Source: Planctomycetota bacterium
GTDB taxonomy: Bacteria; Planctomycetota; Phycisphaerae; Phycisphaerales; Phycisphaeraceae
Reading direction: 5' to 3'
Length of the DNA: 64,000 nt
Assembly: GCA_021413865.1 (NCBI GenBank)
Contig: JAIOPN010000016.1
Span: 1-64,000 of the forward strand
A model generated the notes under the pieces. It ran no database searches, was not told the origin of the DNA, and saw nothing but the letters and a program-made list of their open reading frames with translations. This document shows, piece by piece, positions 60,661-64,000 of this stretch. Within the stretch, counting starts at the first letter, position 1; each line of letters opens with the position of its first letter. Made by a program: the position numbers and the translations under genes.

Positions 60661-61506
60661 ATGCCGACCGACGACGACGCCCGCCGCGCCTACTGGACCG
60701 CGCAGTTCGACGCCGCCTACCGCTTCATGTTCGACGACATCCTGCCCTACCCGGTCGTCGAGTGCGGCGAGAAGCTGGTCTCGCTGCCCGACGCGGCGTC
60801 GGTGGCGGGGGTCGAGGTGCTGTTCTCGATCCGCAAGCACGTGCGCGGCCTGGACCGGCTGTATTACCTGCGCGAGGGGCAGATCAAGGGCTTCCTGGGC
60901 GCCGCGAAAGAGATGAACGCCAAGGGCTGGGTGATGCGGGTGGAAGACGGCTTCCGCACCCGTGAGATGCAGAAATACCTGGGCCGGACGCCGCAGGTGT
61001 TTGACGCCGTGCTCAGGAGCGTGATCTGGGAGCTGGGGGGTAAGACGCCCACGCCCGAGTTCATGTTCCGCCGCTGCTCGGGCCTGGTCGCCACGGTGCC
61101 CAAGTTCGGCACGCACATGTCCGCCAGCGCGATCGACATCTCCGTGATGCACCGCGACAACCCGGAGAAAGAAGTGGACCGCGGCGCGCCGTACATCGAG
61201 ATGTCCGCCCTGACCCCGATGGATTCGCCTTATGTCTCGGCCGCGGCGCACAACAACCGCACCGAGATCACCCGCATCATGCGGGGCCACGGGTTTGTCG
61301 AATACCCCTACGAGTTCTGGCACTACTCCAGCGGCGATGCCTACGACCAGTTCCTGCGTAAGACGGGGAAACCCGCGATCTACGGCGCGGTGGACTGGGA
61401 CCCGAAGACCAACACCATCACGCCGATCCCCAACCCGAACGAGCCGTTGAACACCAACGACGAAGTGCGCGCGGAGATCGAGGCATCGCTGAAGCGGCTG
61501 CGTTAG
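60661..61506 (+). CDS. VanX-like D-Ala-D-Ala dipeptidase (peptidase M15D)
   Basis: Predicted zinc metallopeptidase of 281 residues. The zinc ligands match the M15 pattern: H152 and D159 in GTHMSASAIDISV and H221 in EFWHYSS, with E218 as catalytic base. The recognisable partial motif RVEDGFRTREMQKYLG supports the fold. Cytoplasmic VanX enzymes cleave D-Ala-D-Ala; here no vanH, vanA or sensor genes are nearby, so it more likely recycles peptidoglycan peptides or other dipeptides. The stop codon (TAG, 61504-61506) is part of the dispersed repeat that begins at 61503. Confidence 0.8.
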   Translation: MPTDDDARRAYWTAQFDAAYRFMFDDILPYPVVECGEKLVSLPDAASVAGVEVLFSIRKHVRGLDRLYYLREGQIKGFLGAAKEMNAKGWVMRVEDGFRTREMQKYLGRTPQVFDAVLRSVIWELGGKTPTPEFMFRRCSGLVATVPKFGTHMSASAIDISVMHRDNPEKEVDRGAPYIEMSALTPMDSPYVSAAAHNNRTEITRIMRGHGFVEYPYEFWHYSSGDAYDQFLRKTGKPAIYGAVDWDPKTNTITPIPNPNEPLNTNDEVRAEIEASLKRLR

Positions 61507-61562
61507 CCGTCGGGTTCACCCGACGTTTCCGCACGCCAGCGCCGGGCGAGCCCGGCGGCTGA
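61503..61562. repeat. GTTAGCCGTCGGGTT dispersed inverted repeat, copy 2
   Basis: The left arm TTAGCCGTCGGGTTCACCCG (61503-61525) is identical over 23 nt to the copy at 53013. The right arm 61541-61562 (GCCGGGCGAGCCCGGCGGCT) pairs with it. It provides the stop codon of the VanX-like gene and fills the space to the convergent moeA end. Confidence 0.85.
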
Positions 61563-61567
61563 TAATT

Positions 61568-62812
61568 TCACAACGAACCCAGCGCCAGGAACGGCACGCT
61601 TGTGCCCGCGGCGATCGGCGCATCCTGCTGGGGCAGGCGTACAAAACCATCCGCATCCGCGGTGTGGATCAGGTCGCCCGATCCCTGCCAGGGGATGACG
61701 GTCGCCGTGCCGTCGGCATGAAGCTGGACGGCGCGGAAGAGCAGCCGTTTGGCGTTGGACTTCGTGGCCTCGGCGAGGCGGACGTCGCGCCAGGGCAGTG
61801 CGGCGGGGGCGACGCCGAGCATCAGGCGGAGCACGGGGCGGGCGAAGAGGTGCGCGGTGCAGAGGACGCTCACCGGGTTGCCCGGCAGGCCGAGCACGAG
61901 CTTGCAGTCGTCGCGCGTGACGAGCACGGGCCTGCCCGGCTGGATGTTCACGTTGTGCAGGACGGTCTGGAGGCCCAGGTGTTGCCACGCCGCCGGGATG
62001 AAGTCGCGTTCGCCGACGCTGACCCCGCCGTTGGTGATGACCAGGTGCGAGGCGGCCAGCGCCTCGCGGGCCGCGGCGCGGGTGGCCTCGGGGTCGTCGG
62101 GAAGGTGGAGGTGTTGCAGCGCGGGCGTGCCCCAGTTGGCGAGGATCGCGGTGAGCATCGGGCCGTTGGAGTTGCGGATCTGATTGATCGCCAGGTTGGC
62201 GGTCGTGGTGGCGGCGGGCAGCACCTCGTCGCCCGTGGTCAGCAGCGTGATGCGCGGCCGTTCCGTGACGGCCAGTTCGACCGCGCCGACCGAGGCGGCG
62301 ATGCCGATGTGCCGGGGCATCAGCACCGTGCCGGCGCGGAGCACGACCTTGCCCGCGGCGGCGTCGGCTGCGCGGCGGTGGACGTTCTGCCACGGCTTGG
62401 CCCCATCCAGCATGAACCGCACCAGGTCGCCCTCGACGGTGGAGAGCTCGACTTGGATCACGGCGTCCGCGCCGATCGGCAGCGCCGCGCCGGTGGCGAT
62501 CCGCCGCGCCGTCCCGGGGGCCAGGGGCCTGGTGACCATCTCGGTGGCGCCGCCGGCGGAGACGGTGCCGGTGATGTTGAGCGCGGAATCGGGCCGGATA
62601 TCGACGCTGCGCACCGCGAATCCGTCCATCGCGGAGCGGTTGAAGGGGGGCTGGTCCCGATCGGCGGCGACGTCTTCGCGGAGCACCCGGCCCAGCGCGC
62701 CGCTCAGCGGCACGCGCTCGACCCGCAACGCCGGCACATGCTCCAGCACACGCGCCAACGCCTCGTCATAAGAGGGAAGCCCGCTCTTGGCTGGTGGCGT
62801 GGGCTGGGTCAT
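61568..62812 (-). CDS. moeA: Molybdopterin molybdenumtransferase MoeA
   Basis: Inserts molybdate into adenylylated molybdopterin to make molybdenum cofactor. The 414-residue protein has all four domains: SLNP-like GALGRVLREDVAADRDQPPF and NRSAMDGFAVRS (domain I), a beta-barrel (domain II), the MPT-binding TTGDEV and ITNGGVSVGERDFIPAA (domain III), and a C-terminal beta domain. GLPGNPVSVLCTAHLFARP is highly conserved. ATG 62812 is preceded at 8 nt by TACAAT on the minus strand. No other moa/mob gene is next to it. Confidence 0.96.
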   Translation of the reverse strand: MTQPTPPAKSGLPSYDEALARVLEHVPALRVERVPLSGALGRVLREDVAADRDQPPFNRSAMDGFAVRSVDIRPDSALNITGTVSAGGATEMVTRPLAPGTARRIATGAALPIGADAVIQVELSTVEGDLVRFMLDGAKPWQNVHRRAADAAAGKVVLRAGTVLMPRHIGIAASVGAVELAVTERPRITLLTTGDEVLPAATTTANLAINQIRNSNGPMLTAILANWGTPALQHLHLPDDPEATRAAAREALAASHLVITNGGVSVGERDFIPAAWQHLGLQTVLHNVNIQPGRPVLVTRDDCKLVLGLPGNPVSVLCTAHLFARPVLRLMLGVAPAALPWRDVRLAEATKSNAKRLLFRAVQLHADGTATVIPWQGSGDLIHTADADGFVRLPQQDAPIAAGTSVPFLALGSL

Positions 62813-62900
62813 GGCGGTTGATTGTAATCCATGCACGCCCGCTTCAGCGGGCCGTGTCCGTTGCCCGCAGAACCGTTCCGTGATCGGCTACACTTCCGCC

Positions 62901-63587
62901 ATGCTCAAAGCGATCGTTTTCGATTTCGACGGCGTGATCGTGGACTCCGAGCCGCTGCACTTCCGCTCGTTCCTGCGCATCGCGCAGGGTCTCGGTGTCA
63001 CGTTCAGTTACGAGGAATACCTGGAGAAATACATCGGCTACGACGACCGAGACGCGTTCCGGTCGATGCTCGGCCTGCCCACGGGGGTGGAGGGCAGGGA
63101 GGCGGACCGGCGGCGTGTGGCGGAGCTGGTCGAGAAGAAGGCCGACGCCTTCGAGGCGGTGGTGGCCGAGGGGATCGAGCCGATCCCCGGCGTGGTGGAG
63201 TTCGTGAAGCGGGCCGCCGCGTGCGGGCCGATCGCCATCGCCAGCGGCGCGACCCGGCGGGACATCGACCTGATCCTGCGGCGGCTGGACCTGTCGCACA
63301 TGTTCGGGACCATGGTCACGGCCGACATGGTCGCGCGCTCCAAGCCCGACCCGGCGAGCTACGCGATGGCGGTGACGCTGCTGGGCGCGCAGTCGCCCGG
63401 GCTGGCGCCGGCGGACTGCCTGGCGATCGAGGACACGGCCGCGGGCATCGAGTCGGCGCGCGGCGCGGGGCTGTTCACCATCGGCGTCACGACCACGGGC
63501 CCGGCGTCAAAACTGCACCGGGCGCACCGCGTGATCGAGGGGTTCCGAGGGCTGACGATGGATCAGGTTCGGCAGTGGGTGGGGTGA
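62901..63587 (+). CDS. HAD-superfamily hydrolase (beta-phosphoglucomutase / phosphatase-like)
   Basis: Cytoplasmic phosphotransferase of 228 residues. Motif I VFDFDGVIVDSEP puts the nucleophile at Asp8, with Asp10 as acid/base. The cap domain follows, then motif II in IASGATRRDI, motif III Lys in ARSKPDP and motif IV CLAIEDTAAGIESARGAGLF. The subgroup includes beta-phosphoglucomutase, 2-deoxyglucose-6-phosphatase and phosphoglycolate phosphatase; specificity is not clear. The ATG has TACACT 6 nt upstream and no Shine-Dalgarno sequence. It diverges from moeA. Confidence 0.9.
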   Translation: MLKAIVFDFDGVIVDSEPLHFRSFLRIAQGLGVTFSYEEYLEKYIGYDDRDAFRSMLGLPTGVEGREADRRRVAELVEKKADAFEAVVAEGIEPIPGVVEFVKRAAACGPIAIASGATRRDIDLILRRLDLSHMFGTMVTADMVARSKPDPASYAMAVTLLGAQSPGLAPADCLAIEDTAAGIESARGAGLFTIGVTTTGPASKLHRAHRVIEGFRGLTMDQVRQWVG

Positions 63588-63637
63588 GCGACGGGCGCGG
63601 AACCGCGAGTGAAGCAAGCCGAGAACTAAAATGAAAG

Positions 63638-63665
63638 AGGCCCGGCGTTTGCCGGGCCTTCTTTA
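63638..63665. terminator. Rho-independent terminator between convergent genes
   Basis: AGGCCCGGC (63638-63646) and GCCGGGCCT (63651-63659) form a 9-bp GC-rich stem with the loop GTTT, followed by TCTTTAT on the plus strand and preceded by CTTTCAT on the minus strand. It lies between the HAD gene and the convergent partial gene and can serve both. Confidence 0.9.
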
Positions 63666-63691
63666 TGTTGTGATGGCTTGCCGTTGCTTCC

Positions 63692-64000
63692 TCACCCCTT
63701 CGGGCCGCTCAGCGGCCGGGCGACGGTGAGTTCCTGCTTGGGCACCTCGGCCAGGTCGATGATGTTCGTTGTGGGCGTGCCCTCGGCGCTGAGGAGCTGG
63801 ACGGTCGGGCGGTCGAGCAGCACGGGGTTGGTCGCGATGACGTGGGCGTTGACGCCGCTGGAGAGCTTGACGTAGGAGCCGACGGGGAAGAGGCCCGCCG
63901 CCTGAAGCAGGGCGCGGACCGCCGGTTTCCAGAGCGAGTTGGCGCTGGTGGACCTGATGGTCTCCTCCATGGCGATGTAGGGGAGCTTGGGCTTGCGGTA
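63692..64000 (-). CDS. C-terminal part of an HD-GYP/HD-domain phosphohydrolase-like protein (runs off the window)
   Basis: Only the last 102 residues are present; the frame continues past 64000. The segment reads LLQAAGLFPVGSYVKLSSGV, then VIATNPVLLDRPTVQLLSAE, which resembles the end of planctomycete HD-GYP or HD-domain proteins (a helix then a small beta domain with FPVGS-V-L-G). HD-GYP enzymes degrade cyclic di-GMP. Without the catalytic domain the call is tentative. The end is next to the terminator hairpin. Confidence 0.5.
   Translation of the reverse strand, partial: YRKPKLPYIAMEETIRSTSANSLWKPAVRALLQAAGLFPVGSYVKLSSGVNAHVIATNPVLLDRPTVQLLSAEGTPTTNIIDLAEVPKQELTVARPLSGPKG

Overview
The window is about 64 kb of GC-rich bacterial chromosome (hand-counted lines of ordinary genes run about 67-70% G+C). 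The best lineage guess is Planctomycetota, possibly Phycisphaerae-like. The grounds are a small membrane protein with the CxxC-Y-LRGL...CPECG zinc ribbon I associate with that phylum, two phytanoyl-CoA dioxygenase genes, several carbohydrate-active enzymes without signal peptides, and a full flagellar block. This is an inference: no rRNA or tRNA is present to test it.

Layout. 0.2-3.2 kb: ileS. 3.2-19.8 kb: an extracellular polysaccharide locus. Its left arm on the minus strand holds an acyltransferase, an O-antigen-ligase-like polymerase/ligase, a GT4 glycosyltransferase and a tail-anchored RIFT-barrel lyase-like protein. Its right arm on the plus strand holds a Wzt/Wzm-type ABC exporter, a GT2, two GT4, a GMC oxidoreductase with a ferredoxin-like cysteine cluster, an SDR epimerase and a GT-C-like membrane protein. 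19.9-27.9 kb, minus strand: CLC antiporter, PhyH dioxygenase, der, tsaB, and an FtsX-type permease with its LolD-like ATPase. 28-36.3 kb: mixed genes (PH-domain protein, AT-rich membrane protein, alpha/beta hydrolase, MazG-like, Cu-ATPase, PhyH dioxygenase, ABC ATPase, M42 peptidase).

36.7-48.9 kb: a continuous flagellar block, small ORF-flgF-flgG-flgA-flgH-flgI-flgJ-flgN-flgK-flgL-fliW-csrA-flagellin. It is headed by a near-perfect sigma-54 promoter and ends in a hairpin terminator. It encodes rod, L and P rings, hook-filament junction proteins and filament. The fliW-csrA-flagellin triplet is the known FliW/CsrA partner switch, and hairpins carrying GGA in the loop precede csrA and flagellin. 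49-64 kb: heparinase-like lyase, metG, GNAT, GH57, GH95, rdgB, ettA, a VanX-like dipeptidase, moeA, a HAD phosphatase and the end of a gene running off the window.

The most unusual feature is the density of dispersed palindromic repeats. At least six families lie between genes, and one 84-bp copy is inserted in frame inside the signal peptide of FlgA. Other leads are a -10-like hexamer placed 6-9 nt before the start codon of many first genes (possible leaderless mRNAs), an AT-rich mosaic patch inside metG, and the Fe-S-type GMC oxidoreductase in the polysaccharide locus. I found no tRNA, rRNA, CRISPR array, transposase or phage gene.
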